Assembly: GCF_028435365.1 (NCBI RefSeq)
Contig: NZ_JAGTJJ010000030.1
Location: 80,205-144,204 of the forward strand
Source of the DNA: Polyangium jinanense
GTDB taxonomy: Bacteria > Myxococcota > Polyangia > Polyangiales > Polyangiaceae
DNA length: 64,000 nucleotides
Direction of reading: 5' to 3'
Position 1 is the first letter of the stretch; each line of letters starts with the position of its first letter. The translations under genes were made by a program, and so were the position numbers. Under the pieces are notes generated by a model that was not told the DNA's origin, did no database searches, and saw nothing but the letters and a program-made list of their open reading frames with translations. This document shows positions 20,441-29,233 of this stretch, piece after piece.

Positions 20441-21301
20441 ATGTCCGCCGGAGGCACGAGCCAACCACCCCGGATCCCGCCGGAGGATCACGTCTTCGTC
20501 GACAACGTGAAGAAATCGTTCGGGACGACGCAGGTCCTGAAAGGCGTGACGATGCACCTCCGCCGCAAGGAGACGGCGGTGATCATCGGCGGCTCGGGCG
20601 CAGGCAAGACGACGCTGCTGCGGCTCCTCATCGGCCTCGAAAAACCCACGAGCGGGCACATATGGGTCGACGGCGAGGACATCGGCCCGCTCGGCGAGCG
20701 TCAGATGAACCGCGTGCGGCAGAAGTTCGGCATGGTCTTCCAGTACGCGGCGCTGCTCGACTCGCTGAACATCTTCGACAACGTCGCGTTCCCCTTGCGG
20801 GAGCACCGCAAGCACATGTCGGAGAAGGACATCCGCGACAAGGTCGTGGGCATGCTGAACCTGCTCGGGCTCGAGAACAAAGAGAAGCGCATGCCGAGCG
20901 AGCTCTCGGGCGGGCAGCGAAAGCGCGTGGGGCTCGCGCGCGCGCTCATGCTCGAGCCGAAGATCCTGATCTACGACGAGCCCACGAGCGGTCTCGATCC
21001 GCAGACGAGCCGCATGGTCGACGATCTCATCGAGGAGACGCGCGATCGGTTCGGCGTGACGAGCGTGGTGATCTCGCACGACATGGCGAGCACGTTCCGC
21101 ATCGCGCACCAGGCGTTCCTCGTGATCCAGGGCCAGGTCGTCGCCTCGGGCACGCCCGACGAGCTCGCCTACGGCGAGAGCGAGATCGCGCGCGAGTTCA
21201 TCGCGGCCTCGGGCGTCGCGCCCGAGCGCATCTCGCGCGTCGAGAGCTTGAAGCAAGCGCCGGAGGGCGGCGCCGCGGTGCGGTATCACCCGACGAGCTA
21301 G
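20441..21301 (+). CDS. MlaF-type ABC transporter ATPase (orphan)
   Basis: The 286-residue ATPase has Walker A GGSGAGKTTL, Q-loop VFQYAALLDSLNIFDNV, signature LSGGQRKRVGLARAL, Walker B ILIYDEPTSGLDP and H-loop VVISHDMAST. The AALLDSLNIFDNVAFPL stretch and the C-terminal GTPDELAYGESEIAREFI match the MlaF/Ttg2A subfamily, which energises phospholipid transport across the envelope with an MlaE permease and an MCE-domain MlaD. Neither partner gene is adjacent: the next gene is a convergent polysaccharide deacetylase overlapping its 3' end by three bases. Its permease is therefore probably encoded elsewhere. Confidence 0.88.
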   Translation: MSAGGTSQPPRIPPEDHVFVDNVKKSFGTTQVLKGVTMHLRRKETAVIIGGSGAGKTTLLRLLIGLEKPTSGHIWVDGEDIGPLGERQMNRVRQKFGMVFQYAALLDSLNIFDNVAFPLREHRKHMSEKDIRDKVVGMLNLLGLENKEKRMPSELSGGQRKRVGLARALMLEPKILIYDEPTSGLDPQTSRMVDDLIEETRDRFGVTSVVISHDMASTFRIAHQAFLVIQGQVVASGTPDELAYGESEIAREFIAASGVAPERISRVESLKQAPEGGAAVRYHPTS

Positions 21302-22233
21302 ACGACTTCGTGAGCGGCTTCCTCGAGCGTGACGAACTTCGTACCGCGCTTCGCGAGCACGTCGATCGCCGTCGAGAGCGCGTCGAGACGCTTGGCGAGC
21401 GGGATCCGGAGCTCGCGCTGATGCGGGACGAGGTGCGCGAGGCCGTCGCTCGCGTCGAGAAAATCGATGCCGTGAAGCTCGAGGTTCACGAGTGGCTCCC
21501 CTGCGCACTGCGCGGCAAGCACGCGCGCGACGCGAGGCCCGGCAACGGCGATCGAGGTGCCGATGAATGGCAAGCGAAGGCCCGGCGTGACCTGGATCGG
21601 GAGCTCGACGAGCGCGCGGTTTCCCGGGCGAAACAAGGGTTTGCCCGGGCGATACGGGCGTGTCGGCGCGGCGAGCACGCGCGGCGTATCGAGCACGGAA
21701 GCGCTCGTACGCCCGACGATGCGCATGGCCCCCATCACGAGCGCCTTCGCGCCGTAGTACGCGGGGCACGGGAAGACCGACGAATCGAAGCGCAACCCGA
21801 GCGTCTCCAGCGCATCGAGCACGACGTCGGTCACGGTGTACCCCGGCGCGCGGAAGCCCATCGGTCGCCGCCCCGTGGCGCGCTCGATGGCATCCTGCGC
21901 GGCCGCGATGTCGCGCTGGATCTCTTCGGGCGAGGCGCGCGTGAGATCGTAGCGATGCGAGAACGAGTGGTTCTCGACGACGTGACCACGCGCCGCGAGC
22001 TCCGCGAGCTTTGCCGCGCTCTCGGGCCTCGTGAGATCCGCGCCGATGGCGAAGAGGGTGAGGGGTAGGTCGTGCGCCCGCGCGAAGTCCGCCATGCGGG
22101 CGAGGGCGACGTCGTAGACGACGTGGAGGGCCGCGGCCTCGTCCGCGAGCGGAGCGAGGCCGTGGATGTGGTGGTAGTGCGAGATGCCGTCGAGGTCGAC
22201 GGAGACAGCGCCGAAGCGCGTCTCGTCAGCCAC
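21298..22233 (-). CDS. Polysaccharide deacetylase family protein
   Basis: The protein belongs to the NodB-homology carbohydrate esterases. The metal-site motifs are visible: the first acidic motif in GAVSVDLDGISHY and the His pair in VVENHSFSHRYDL, followed by MGFRAPGYTVTD and the late conserved NLELHGIDFLD. Such enzymes remove acetyl groups from N-acetylglucosamine polymers, peptidoglycan or exopolysaccharide. The start is uncertain: the frame opens at a TTG (22248), but the GTG at 22233 (VADETRFGAV), overlapping the tsf stop, is more plausible and gives 311 residues. No signal peptide is apparent, so it may act on cytoplasmic precursors. Confidence 0.88.
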   Translation of the reverse strand: MADETRFGAVSVDLDGISHYHHIHGLAPLADEAAALHVVYDVALARMADFARAHDLPLTLFAIGADLTRPESAAKLAELAARGHVVENHSFSHRYDLTRASPEEIQRDIAAAQDAIERATGRRPMGFRAPGYTVTDVVLDALETLGLRFDSSVFPCPAYYGAKALVMGAMRIVGRTSASVLDTPRVLAAPTRPYRPGKPLFRPGNRALVELPIQVTPGLRLPFIGTSIAVAGPRVARVLAAQCAGEPLVNLELHGIDFLDASDGLAHLVPHQRELRIPLAKRLDALSTAIDVLAKRGTKFVTLEEAAHEVV

Positions 22234-23164
22234 CGGCCATCTTCGCAACTTCCGAGGCGAAGTCGGGGCCCTGCGGCTTCTCGATGCCCTCGCCGCGCTC
22301 GTAGCGGACGAAGCGCACGATCTTCACGCTGCCGCCCGCGGCCTTCTCCGCAGCCTGGCGCAGCTTGTCGATCGTCTGGCCGGGGACCACGACCGACTCC
22401 TGCTCGGTCAGCGTGACCTCGCTGAACCACTTGTTGAACTTGCCCTCGATGATCTTGGGCCACGCGCTCTCGGGCTTCGGCTTCGGGTCCTCGCGGAGCT
22501 GCCCCTCGAAGATCTCCTTCTGCTTGGCCTTCGCGTCGTCGCTGATGTCCTCGCGGACGAGCGCGACCGGGTTCATCGCCGCGATCTGCATCGCCGTCTC
22601 GTCGGCGAACTTCAGGACCTCGGCGTGCTGCGCGACCGCGTCGCTCTCCGTCTCGAGCGAGAGCACGACGCCGATCTTGCCGCCGAGGTGCACGTACGCG
22701 TGCGCCACGCCCGACTTGCCGGCGGGGACCTCGGTGCGGTCCCAGCGGCGAATGTCGATCTTCTCGCCGATACGCGCCGTGAGGTCGACGATCACGTCGC
22801 CCACCTTCTTGCCGCGGAGATCACTGTTCTTGAGGTCAGCGCCGAGGGGCGCGGCCTCCGCGAGACACAGCACGTCGCCAACGAAGTTCTTGAACTCGTC
22901 GCTGCGCGCGGAGAAGTCCGTCTGGATGTTGACCTCGACCAGCGTGGCGGCGCGCTTGTCCGTCGAGATGGACGCGCGAACCTCGCCCTCGCTGGCGACG
23001 GCGCCGGCACGCTTGGCGCTCTTCGCGAGGCCCTTCTTCAGGATGATCTCGACGGCCTTTTCCATGTCGCCCTCGGCCTCGGTGAGGGCGTTCTTGCAGT
23101 CGCTCATGCCCGCCTGCGTACGCTCGCGGAGCTCCTTGATCGCCTGCGGATTGATGCCGGCCAT
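22226..23164 (-). CDS. tsf: Translation elongation factor Ts
   Basis: EF-Ts is the nucleotide exchange factor for EF-Tu. The 312-residue protein begins MAGINPQAIKELRERTQAG and carries the TDFSARSDEF motif that contacts EF-Tu. The two dimerisation-like core subdomains and the C-terminal module (NKWFSEVTLTEQESVVV) are present, so it is full length. A strong GGAGGAA ribosome-binding site precedes the ATG. It follows rpsB as in most bacteria. In the 223-base gap, a G/C hairpin at 23227-23252 could attenuate rpsB-tsf readthrough. Confidence 0.97.
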   Translation of the reverse strand: MAGINPQAIKELRERTQAGMSDCKNALTEAEGDMEKAVEIILKKGLAKSAKRAGAVASEGEVRASISTDKRAATLVEVNIQTDFSARSDEFKNFVGDVLCLAEAAPLGADLKNSDLRGKKVGDVIVDLTARIGEKIDIRRWDRTEVPAGKSGVAHAYVHLGGKIGVVLSLETESDAVAQHAEVLKFADETAMQIAAMNPVALVREDISDDAKAKQKEIFEGQLREDPKPKPESAWPKIIEGKFNKWFSEVTLTEQESVVVPGQTIDKLRQAAEKAAGGSVKIVRFVRYERGEGIEKPQGPDFASEVAKMAGG

Positions 23165-23387
23165 GGCTCGTATTCCTCCGGAAAATGTATCGTTCGTGTT
23201 GGGGAAATTTTCGTGGTTCGGGCGCCGGGCTCGGCTCGTCCGAGCGGAGCCCCGAACGTGGACAGGATGCTCTCAGGGATCCCCGGGGGCCGATGGTGGC
23301 AGGAAGGGCGCCACCCCGAGCGAGGCCTGAAACCTCGCACTCGAAAGGGAGCGCCCTGCCGTCACGCTCGCCCTGCCGGGCGCGTGC

Positions 23388-24296
23388 TCACTGCTGGGGC
23401 TGATCGCCGCCGCCGCCGCGACCGCCACGGCCGCCGCGACCGCCACGGCCGCCCTGGTACACGCTGATCTCTTCACGACGGCCGCCGCCGCCCTGCTGCT
23501 GGCCGCCCTGCTGCGGGCGCTCGCGCTCCTGCTCGCGCTCCACGTCCTTGCGGCGCTGCGAGCCCTCGAGCGCGGCGTCGGCGATGCGGGCCGTGATGAG
23601 CCGGATCGACCGGATCGCGTCGTCGTTGCCCGGGATCACGTAGTCGATGAGATCCGGGTCGCAGTTCGTGTCCGTGATCGCGATGACCTGCACGCCGAGC
23701 TTGCGCGCCTCGTTCACCGCGATCGACTCCTGGTGGGGGTCGATCACGAAGATCGCGGCCGGCACCCCGCCCATGCCCTTGAGGCCGCCGAGGTACTTCT
23801 CCAGGCGATCGCGCTCCTTCTCCATACGCGCGACCTCCTTCTTGACGAACTGCTCGTACGTCCCGTCCTCCTTCATGCGCTCGAGCGTGCGGAGGCGGTC
23901 GAGGCCCTGCTTGATCGTGCGGAAGTTCGTCAGCGTGCCGCCGAGCCAGCGGTTCGTGACGAAGTACATCCCGGAGCGACGGGCCTCTTCCTGGACGATG
24001 TCCTGGGCCTGGCGCTTCGTCCCGACGAACAGGATGCTGCCGCCGCGGCCGACCGCGTCGACGACGAAGTCGTACGCGCGCTTGAAGAGGCGCACCGTCT
24101 GGTCGAGATCGACGATGTGAATGCCGTTGCGTGCGCCGTAGATGAACGGGCGCATCTTCGGGTTCCAGCGCTTCGTCTGGTGGCCGAAGTGCACGCCTGC
24201 ATCGAGCAGCGAGCGGAGGGGCAGCGGGAACTCGCCGGGGCCGGGGGGCACGAAGGTGCCAGCGGACTCAGCAGTGGACATCGAAATATCGGTCAT
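23388..24296 (-). CDS. rpsB: 30S ribosomal protein S2 with Arg-Gly-rich tail
   Basis: The start at 24296 ([13 protein letters not shown]) has an AAGGA ribosome-binding site and gives 302 residues. The S2 core is unmistakable: [45 protein letters not shown] and [20 protein letters not shown]. After the core (about residue 250) there is a roughly 50-residue extension rich in Gln, Gly and Arg, ending in four GGR units, [16 protein letters not shown]. Such an RGG-type tail is not part of canonical S2 and suggests added RNA or protein contacts. Upstream, 24454-24541 holds two tandem structured repeats that may lie in its leader. Confidence 0.96.
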   Translation of the reverse strand: MTDISMSTAESAGTFVPPGPGEFPLPLRSLLDAGVHFGHQTKRWNPKMRPFIYGARNGIHIVDLDQTVRLFKRAYDFVVDAVGRGGSILFVGTKRQAQDIVQEEARRSGMYFVTNRWLGGTLTNFRTIKQGLDRLRTLERMKEDGTYEQFVKKEVARMEKERDRLEKYLGGLKGMGGVPAAIFVIDPHQESIAVNEARKLGVQVIAITDTNCDPDLIDYVIPGNDDAIRSIRLITARIADAALEGSQRRKDVEREQERERPQQGGQQQGGGGRREEISVYQGGRGGRGGRGGRGGGGDQPQQ

Positions 24297-24715
24297 GGCA
24301 CGGATTCCTTCTCGGGTTCGGTTGGACCTCCGCTCCCCATCCTGCGGACAACCCCCCGGGATCTTCGGATCCCTGGGAGCACCGGCCGCAAGTCCCACCT
24401 TTCGGGGCGTGTGCCGGGGGAGCGTGTGGAGTCCGTTTGCGTGGTCGACGCTCGGGGCTTCGGGTTGCCTGACGGCATCCTTCGCCCCAAAACATCAGCC
24501 CACGCTTGGGGTTTCGGCCGCCTGACGGCGTCCTTCACCCCAAACCCCAGCCAAAGCTCGGGCAAACGGGGCGCGCATCCTGCCCCGCGAAATGGGGCTT
24601 GTCAACGGAAGGAACGGGCCTTTCGTTCGGTTCCTCGCGGTGAACCTCCTCACGCGCTATCCGTACGGAGGAAAACGCGACGACGGACGGACCACCGGCA
24701 TCCCAGGGGAACGCC
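24297..24715. other. Divergent region between rpsB and the kaiC-like gene
   Basis: This 419-base gap has no gene. It holds a 6-bp hairpin with a TTCG loop (GGGATC-TTCG-GATCCC, 24358-24373) about 60 bases upstream of rpsB, the tandem hairpin repeats at 24454-24541, and the ribosome-binding site AGGGGA of the kaiC-like gene. Promoters for both genes should lie here, but I could not place them with confidence. Confidence 0.6.
24454..24541 (-). repeat. Two tandem covarying hairpin units in rpsB upstream region
   Basis: Units at 24508-24541 and 24454-24488 repeat with a 54-base period. On the minus strand each folds identically: an outer 5-bp stem (GGGGT/ACCCC in one, GGGGC/GCCCC in the other), an internal loop with conserved GAAGGA on the 5' side and CCGAA on the 3' side, and an inner 4-bp stem (CGCC/GGCG or TGCC/GGCA) with loop GTCA. 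Both stems change by compensatory substitution, while the internal loop and hairpin loop are conserved. That is the signature of a selected RNA structure rather than chance. Confidence 0.65.
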
Positions 24716-26155
24716 ATGAAACAGGATGACGCCGAGCGACCCAGCCTCGACCGGATTCCGACGGGAATCACAGGTCTCGACACCGTCCTCGGCGGAGGCT
24801 TCCTGGCCGGCAGCGTCCACCTCGTCGTAGGTCCGCCCGGGAGCGGCAAGACCATCCTGGCCAACCAGATCACCTTCCGCCGCGCCGCGACGGGCCAGAC
24901 GGCCGTGTACGTCACGCTGCTCGCGGAGGCGCACGCCCGCATGCTCGCGCATCTCGCGGCGTTCGAGTTCTTCGACCCGACGTTCGTGCCCCACCGGATC
25001 GTCTACATGAGCGGCTACGGCGTGCTCGAACAGAGCGGGCTCGACGGCCTGCTCGAGCTGCTCGGCCGTACGATCCGGGAGCACGGCGCGATGTTCCTCG
25101 TGCTCGACGGGCTCGGCACGGCCGAGGAGTTCGCTCCCACGACGAGCGTATTCAAGCGGTTTCTCCTGACGCTCTCGACCTCGGCGAGCTTGACCGGCTG
25201 CACGATGCTCCTGCTCGCCACGCAGCGCGCCTCGGACTTGCCGCGGCCCGAGCAGGCGACGGTGGACGGGCTCATCACGCTGGACAAACGCCGCGCCGGC
25301 CCGCGCTCGGTGCGCGAGATCGTGGTCGAGAAGATGCGGGCCACGAACTACGCGCTCGGCGCGCACGCGATCGACATCGACGAGAAGGGCATGCACGTCT
25401 ACCCGCGGCTCGAAGCCTGGCCCTTCCAGCCGCCCTCCATGGTGCCCCCGCAAGGGCGCCTCGGCTTCGGCGTGCCGGGGCTCGATGCAATGCTCGGCGG
25501 CGGCATCCTCGCCGGTTCGTCCACCGTGCTCGCGGGGCCGCCCGGGACGGGCAAGACGCTGCTCGGGATGAGCTTCCTCCTCGAGGGCATCCGCCGCGGC
25601 GAGCGCGGGGTCTACCTCGGCTTCGGCGAGGCGCCGGCGCGGATCGTCCAGGCCGCAAGTGGCATTGGGCTCGACGCCCAGGGCGCGCTCGATCGCTCCG
25701 AGCTGACGATGCTATGGTATCCCCCTACCGAGGGTACGGCGGACGCAGTTGCGTGGCGCCTGCTCGAGGCGGTCAGCGAGGAGGGGCAGAAGCGCGTGTT
25801 CATCGACGAACTCCGCGGCTTCCGCAATATGGTAACGGACGTCGAGCGACTCGATCGCTTTCATGCGGCGCTCTGGGCCGAGCTCGCGAGGCGTGGTGCG
25901 ACCACGGTCCTCGCGGAGACGATCTCCACGTGGGATCGCGCGCCGAACGTGAGCGCGTTGCCGCAGGCCGCCTTCGTCGACAATGTGATCGTCCTCGAGG
26001 AGGAAGAAAAAGGGCGGCGGCTGCGCAGGTACGTCGCGTCGCGCAAGGTCGCGGGCGGCAAGCACGATCCCTCCTTGCGTCGGCTCCGGATTTCGAGTCA
26101 GGGGATCGAGGTGGAGCGACCGAGCGCGCGAAGGCGCCTCCGGGGGAGCGCGTGA
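24716..26155 (+). CDS. KaiC-like double-domain RecA-type ATPase
   Basis: The 479-residue protein has two KaiC domains in tandem. The first has RIPTGITGLDTVLGGGF and Walker A GPPGSGKT; the second has FGVPGLDAMLGGGILAGS and Walker A GPPGTGKT near residue 280. KaiC is the cyanobacterial clock ATPase, but many bacteria use KaiC-like proteins for signalling without a clock. By my eye alignment the first glutamate of each catalytic EE pair is missing (TLLAEAH and GFGEAP), and the CII autophosphorylation Ser-Thr is replaced by Ala-Ala (PQAAFVDNV), so it is unlikely to run a KaiC phosphorylation cycle. There is no kaiA or kaiB here. The stop overlaps the receiver gene start by four bases (GTGA). Confidence 0.92.
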   Translation: MKQDDAERPSLDRIPTGITGLDTVLGGGFLAGSVHLVVGPPGSGKTILANQITFRRAATGQTAVYVTLLAEAHARMLAHLAAFEFFDPTFVPHRIVYMSGYGVLEQSGLDGLLELLGRTIREHGAMFLVLDGLGTAEEFAPTTSVFKRFLLTLSTSASLTGCTMLLLATQRASDLPRPEQATVDGLITLDKRRAGPRSVREIVVEKMRATNYALGAHAIDIDEKGMHVYPRLEAWPFQPPSMVPPQGRLGFGVPGLDAMLGGGILAGSSTVLAGPPGTGKTLLGMSFLLEGIRRGERGVYLGFGEAPARIVQAASGIGLDAQGALDRSELTMLWYPPTEGTADAVAWRLLEAVSEEGQKRVFIDELRGFRNMVTDVERLDRFHAALWAELARRGATTVLAETISTWDRAPNVSALPQAAFVDNVIVLEEEEKGRRLRRYVASRKVAGGKHDPSLRRLRISSQGIEVERPSARRRLRGSA

Positions 26156-26535
26156 AGACGATCCTCGTCGTGGACGACGAACTCGACATCGTTGACGTCC
26201 TGAGCGACCTCCTGACCGCGGAGGGCTACCGCGTGATCACGGCGTCGAACGGGCGCGAAGGGCTCGCCCGCATCGCCGAATCGCGGCCCGACCTCGTGCT
26301 GCTCGATCGGATGATGCCCGTCGTCGACGGGGCCGAGATGCTGCGGCTGATGCGCGAAGACGCATCGCTCGGAGGGATCCCGGTCGTGATGATGAGCGCG
26401 GCCGAAGGGCGGAGGCTCTCGCAGGAGCTCGGGTGCGCGGCGTTCCTGAAGAAGCCCTTCGACCTCGGCACGTTGCTCGACACGGTCGCGCGGCTCGCTG
26501 GTAGGGGCGATCGCGAAGAGGTCGCGCGAAGCTAG
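26152..26535 (+). CDS. Single-domain response regulator (receiver)
   Basis: The GTG at 26152 overlaps the kaiC-like stop, giving a 127-residue protein that is only a receiver domain. The acidic pocket is in TILVVDDELDIVDV, the phosphoacceptor is Asp52 in LVLLDRMMPVVDG, the conserved Ser is in VVMMSAAEG and the conserved Lys is in FLKKPFDLG. With no output domain it probably acts by protein-protein contact. Translational coupling to the KaiC-like ATPase makes that protein the likely partner; no histidine kinase is adjacent. The Arg after the phosphoacceptor (DRMMP) is common in myxobacterial receivers. Confidence 0.92.
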   Translation: MKTILVVDDELDIVDVLSDLLTAEGYRVITASNGREGLARIAESRPDLVLLDRMMPVVDGAEMLRLMREDASLGGIPVVMMSAAEGRRLSQELGCAAFLKKPFDLGTLLDTVARLAGRGDREEVARS

Positions 26536-26624
26536 GCAACGCTGAAAACCGCCTTGGGCGTTCGGCCTTGTCACGAGCGGCGCTCCCGCGGGAAGATTCC
26601 CCGAGCGCGCGCCGAGGTACGCCC

Positions 26625-27056
26625 ATGAGCAACCAAGATCGTGAAGAAGAAGCACCGCTTTCCGAAAGCCCCCTATCGGGCCCCGCATCGGACCGCCGCA
26701 CCGCGTTCCGGCACACGGCCGTCTTTCCCGCCCACATCGACACGGGCAACGGGCACAAGCGCACCGCGGTGATTCGTGATCTCAGCGTCTCGGGCGCCCT
26801 CGTGCTCACCCGTGCGCGCGTGAAGATCGGCGACGAGGTGACGCTGTCGCTGTACCTCACGGGAGACCCGAACCATTCCCGCGACGTGAAAGGACGCGTC
26901 GTGCGGGACGAGCGGCGCAGCGTCGAGGTCTCGGACATCTGGCCGTACGCCGTCGCCATCCACTTCAACGAGCCCTTCGAGGACATCGAGCCCGACGTGA
27001 AGGCGCTCGCCGAGAAGCAAGCGAGCCTCGGCCTCATCGGCGGCAAGGATCCCTGA
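26625..27056 (+). CDS. PilZ domain protein (predicted c-di-GMP binder)
   Basis: The 143-residue protein starts at the ATG at 26625 behind a GAGG site. It has both PilZ signatures for c-di-GMP binding: RTAFR (residues 25-29, RxxxR) and DLSVSG (residues 52-57, D/NxSxxG). They are followed by the barrel strand RARVKIGDEVTLSLYL and a C-terminal helix (EPDVKALAEKQASLG). With motifs intact it is predicted to be a c-di-GMP effector, perhaps acting on motility or exopolysaccharide. It lies 89 bases after the KaiC-receiver pair on the same strand. Confidence 0.9.
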   Translation: MSNQDREEEAPLSESPLSGPASDRRTAFRHTAVFPAHIDTGNGHKRTAVIRDLSVSGALVLTRARVKIGDEVTLSLYLTGDPNHSRDVKGRVVRDERRSVEVSDIWPYAVAIHFNEPFEDIEPDVKALAEKQASLGLIGGKDP

Positions 27057-27105
27057 ACACGGCCGAGCCTCGCCCGTACCTGCCTGCATCGCGTACACTC
27101 GTGGG

Positions 27106-29214
27106 GTGCGCGACCTCCAAGCCAGCCCGAAAAAGCTCTTCCTCCGGGGCTTCCTGCTCTTCGCGCTGACCGCCTCCGCGTGTATCGCCGGCGCGCCCGA
27201 GGGCATCCGTCGCCAGACCGACGGCGACGGAGACGATCCGCTCATCAATTTCGACGGAGGCGTGCCGCCCATCGACGCCGCGCCCGAGATCCCGAACGCG
27301 GATCCCTACGCCGTGATCGGCGCCGATCCCACGCACGGCCCCTTCACCGGCGGCCAGCGCGTGCTCCTGCGTGGCAACGGCTTCGCGGCGGCCACGCGCG
27401 TCTGGTTCGGCGAGGTCGAGGCCGACGCGTCCACGATGGTGCCGATCGATCCGACCCGCCTGCAGATCGTCGCGCCGAAGGGCTCCGCCGGCCCGGTCAC
27501 GCTCACCGTGCAGAAGGGCGACGACGAATCGACGCGCCGCTCGCTCCCCGGCGGATACGCGTACGACGCGCTTTACGCGGCCCCGTCGAGCGGGCCCGTC
27601 TCCGGCGGCACGGTCATCGAGATCGTCGGTGACGGCACGAGCTGGGGGCCCGGCGCGATCGCCAAGATCGGGGGCAAACCCTGCACCACGCAGACCGTCA
27701 ACGGACCGACGTCGATCACGTGCACGGTTCCCAAAGGCACGCCCGGCGCGAAGCCTGTTTCGGTCGACGCGGGCGACGGCCAGCCGATCGTCGTGCTCGA
27801 CGCGTACACCTACGAGGACAGCACGAACGGCTTCAAGGGCGGCCTCTCCGGCGATCCGATCGCGGGCAAGCTCAAGGTGCTCGTCTACGACAACTTCACG
27901 GGCGACCCGATCCCCGGCGCGCACGTGATCGTGGGCAGCGATCTCCCGTCCGCGCTCGTGAAGCAGGTCGATTCGACGGGCGTGACGCTCTTCGACGATC
28001 CCTCGCTCGCCGGGCCGCGCACCGTCACCATCGCGGCGAAGTGCCATAGCCCCATCACGTTCGTCGACGTCCCCGTCGACACGGTCACGATCTATCTCGA
28101 TCCCGTCCTGAGCCCTGCTTGCGTGGCCGACGGCGATCCTCCGCCCGTCGGAGGCAAACCCGGCGCGGGCGGCGGCGTCCGTGGCGAGCTCGTCTGGACG
28201 GGCAGCGTCGAGTTCAAGAAATCCCCTTGGATCAACGTGCCCGCGCCTGCCCCGGGCGAGCGCCAGGCCGCGTACGTCTTCCACGCGAACCTGGATCCGA
28301 CCGCGACCTTCCAGCTCCCGCACCCCTCGACCGCGATCCTCCCCGATGCGCCCGGCGAGATCGGCTACGCGTTCCAGCTCGGCAGCAGCGCCGGCAATCG
28401 CGCGCTTTACGCGCTCGCCGGCGTCGAGACCACGAACAGCGTGCCGCCGAAGTTCACGGCGTACGCGATGGGCATGGTGCAAGGCGTGAGCGTGCAGCCG
28501 GGTGCGTACACCGACCAGGTCTACATCGTGATGGATCGGACGCTCGATCAAGCCCTCACGATGGACGTCGCGCCGCCCGCGCCGGGGCCGAAGGGGCCGG
28601 ATCGCGTGCGCGCCACGGTCTCCGTGATGCTCGGCAACGATGGCTACGCGATCCTTCCTTCCGGCGTGAAAGCCCCGCTCCTCCCGCTCGCCGGGCCCAT
28701 CCCGTTCGTCGGCCTGCCTGCGCTCGACGGCTCGCTGTTTGGCGCGACGTACGTTTCCACGGCCCGCGCGGTCACGGGCCCGCAGGCCTCTGCGCCGATG
28801 TCCGTCGTCGGCCGGCTGCTCTCCACGAGCACCGCACAAAACCTCGTCGTGGATGGGTTCGTCGGCGTTCCGACGCTGAACACGCCGGCGAGCGGCGCGG
28901 CCTGGGATGGCCGACACCTCGCCACCACGTTCGGCGCGGGCGGCTCGGCGATCGACCTCTCGGTCTACGACATCGCGAGCGGCGGCGGCCTCATCCGCTG
29001 GACCGTGGTCGTGCCCAAGGGCTCGCATACCGTCGAGATCCCCGATCTCTCGGGCTTCCCTTTCCCCGAAGGCGGCCTGCCGGGCGGACCCATCACCATC
29101 GGCGTCTACGGCGCGCGTGTCGACAAGTTCTCCTACGGCGCGCTCCGCTATCGCGACATCCGGCCGAGCGGCATGAGCGCCTACGCCCTCGATTACTTCA
29201 ACGTCTTCCTGTGA
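27106..29214 (+). CDS. Exported IPT/TIG-domain protein, probable lipoprotein
   Basis: The frame starts at a GTG (27106) and encodes 702 residues. The N-terminus KKLFLRGFLLFALTASAC is a signal sequence with Cys30 in an imperfect lipobox. Residues 70-240 contain two IPT/TIG (immunoglobulin-like) repeats: ADPTHGPFTGGQRVLLRGNG and SSGPVSGGTVIEIVGDG, each with the usual P-xxG-G-xxV pattern. A carboxypeptidase-regulatory-like segment (LVYDNFTGDPIPGAHVIVG) follows near residue 265, and the rest is a large beta-rich region of unknown type. It is probably a surface or periplasmic binding protein. It is followed 19 bases later by an IgGFc-binding-like gene, suggesting an operon. Confidence 0.85.
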   Translation: MRDLQASPKKLFLRGFLLFALTASACIAGAPEGIRRQTDGDGDDPLINFDGGVPPIDAAPEIPNADPYAVIGADPTHGPFTGGQRVLLRGNGFAAATRVWFGEVEADASTMVPIDPTRLQIVAPKGSAGPVTLTVQKGDDESTRRSLPGGYAYDALYAAPSSGPVSGGTVIEIVGDGTSWGPGAIAKIGGKPCTTQTVNGPTSITCTVPKGTPGAKPVSVDAGDGQPIVVLDAYTYEDSTNGFKGGLSGDPIAGKLKVLVYDNFTGDPIPGAHVIVGSDLPSALVKQVDSTGVTLFDDPSLAGPRTVTIAAKCHSPITFVDVPVDTVTIYLDPVLSPACVADGDPPPVGGKPGAGGGVRGELVWTGSVEFKKSPWINVPAPAPGERQAAYVFHANLDPTATFQLPHPSTAILPDAPGEIGYAFQLGSSAGNRALYALAGVETTNSVPPKFTAYAMGMVQGVSVQPGAYTDQVYIVMDRTLDQALTMDVAPPAPGPKGPDRVRATVSVMLGNDGYAILPSGVKAPLLPLAGPIPFVGLPALDGSLFGATYVSTARAVTGPQASAPMSVVGRLLSTSTAQNLVVDGFVGVPTLNTPASGAAWDGRHLATTFGAGGSAIDLSVYDIASGGGLIRWTVVVPKGSHTVEIPDLSGFPFPEGGLPGGPITIGVYGARVDKFSYGALRYRDIRPSGMSAYALDYFNVFL

Positions 29215-29233
29215 TCCGAGCGAGGACACGCGC

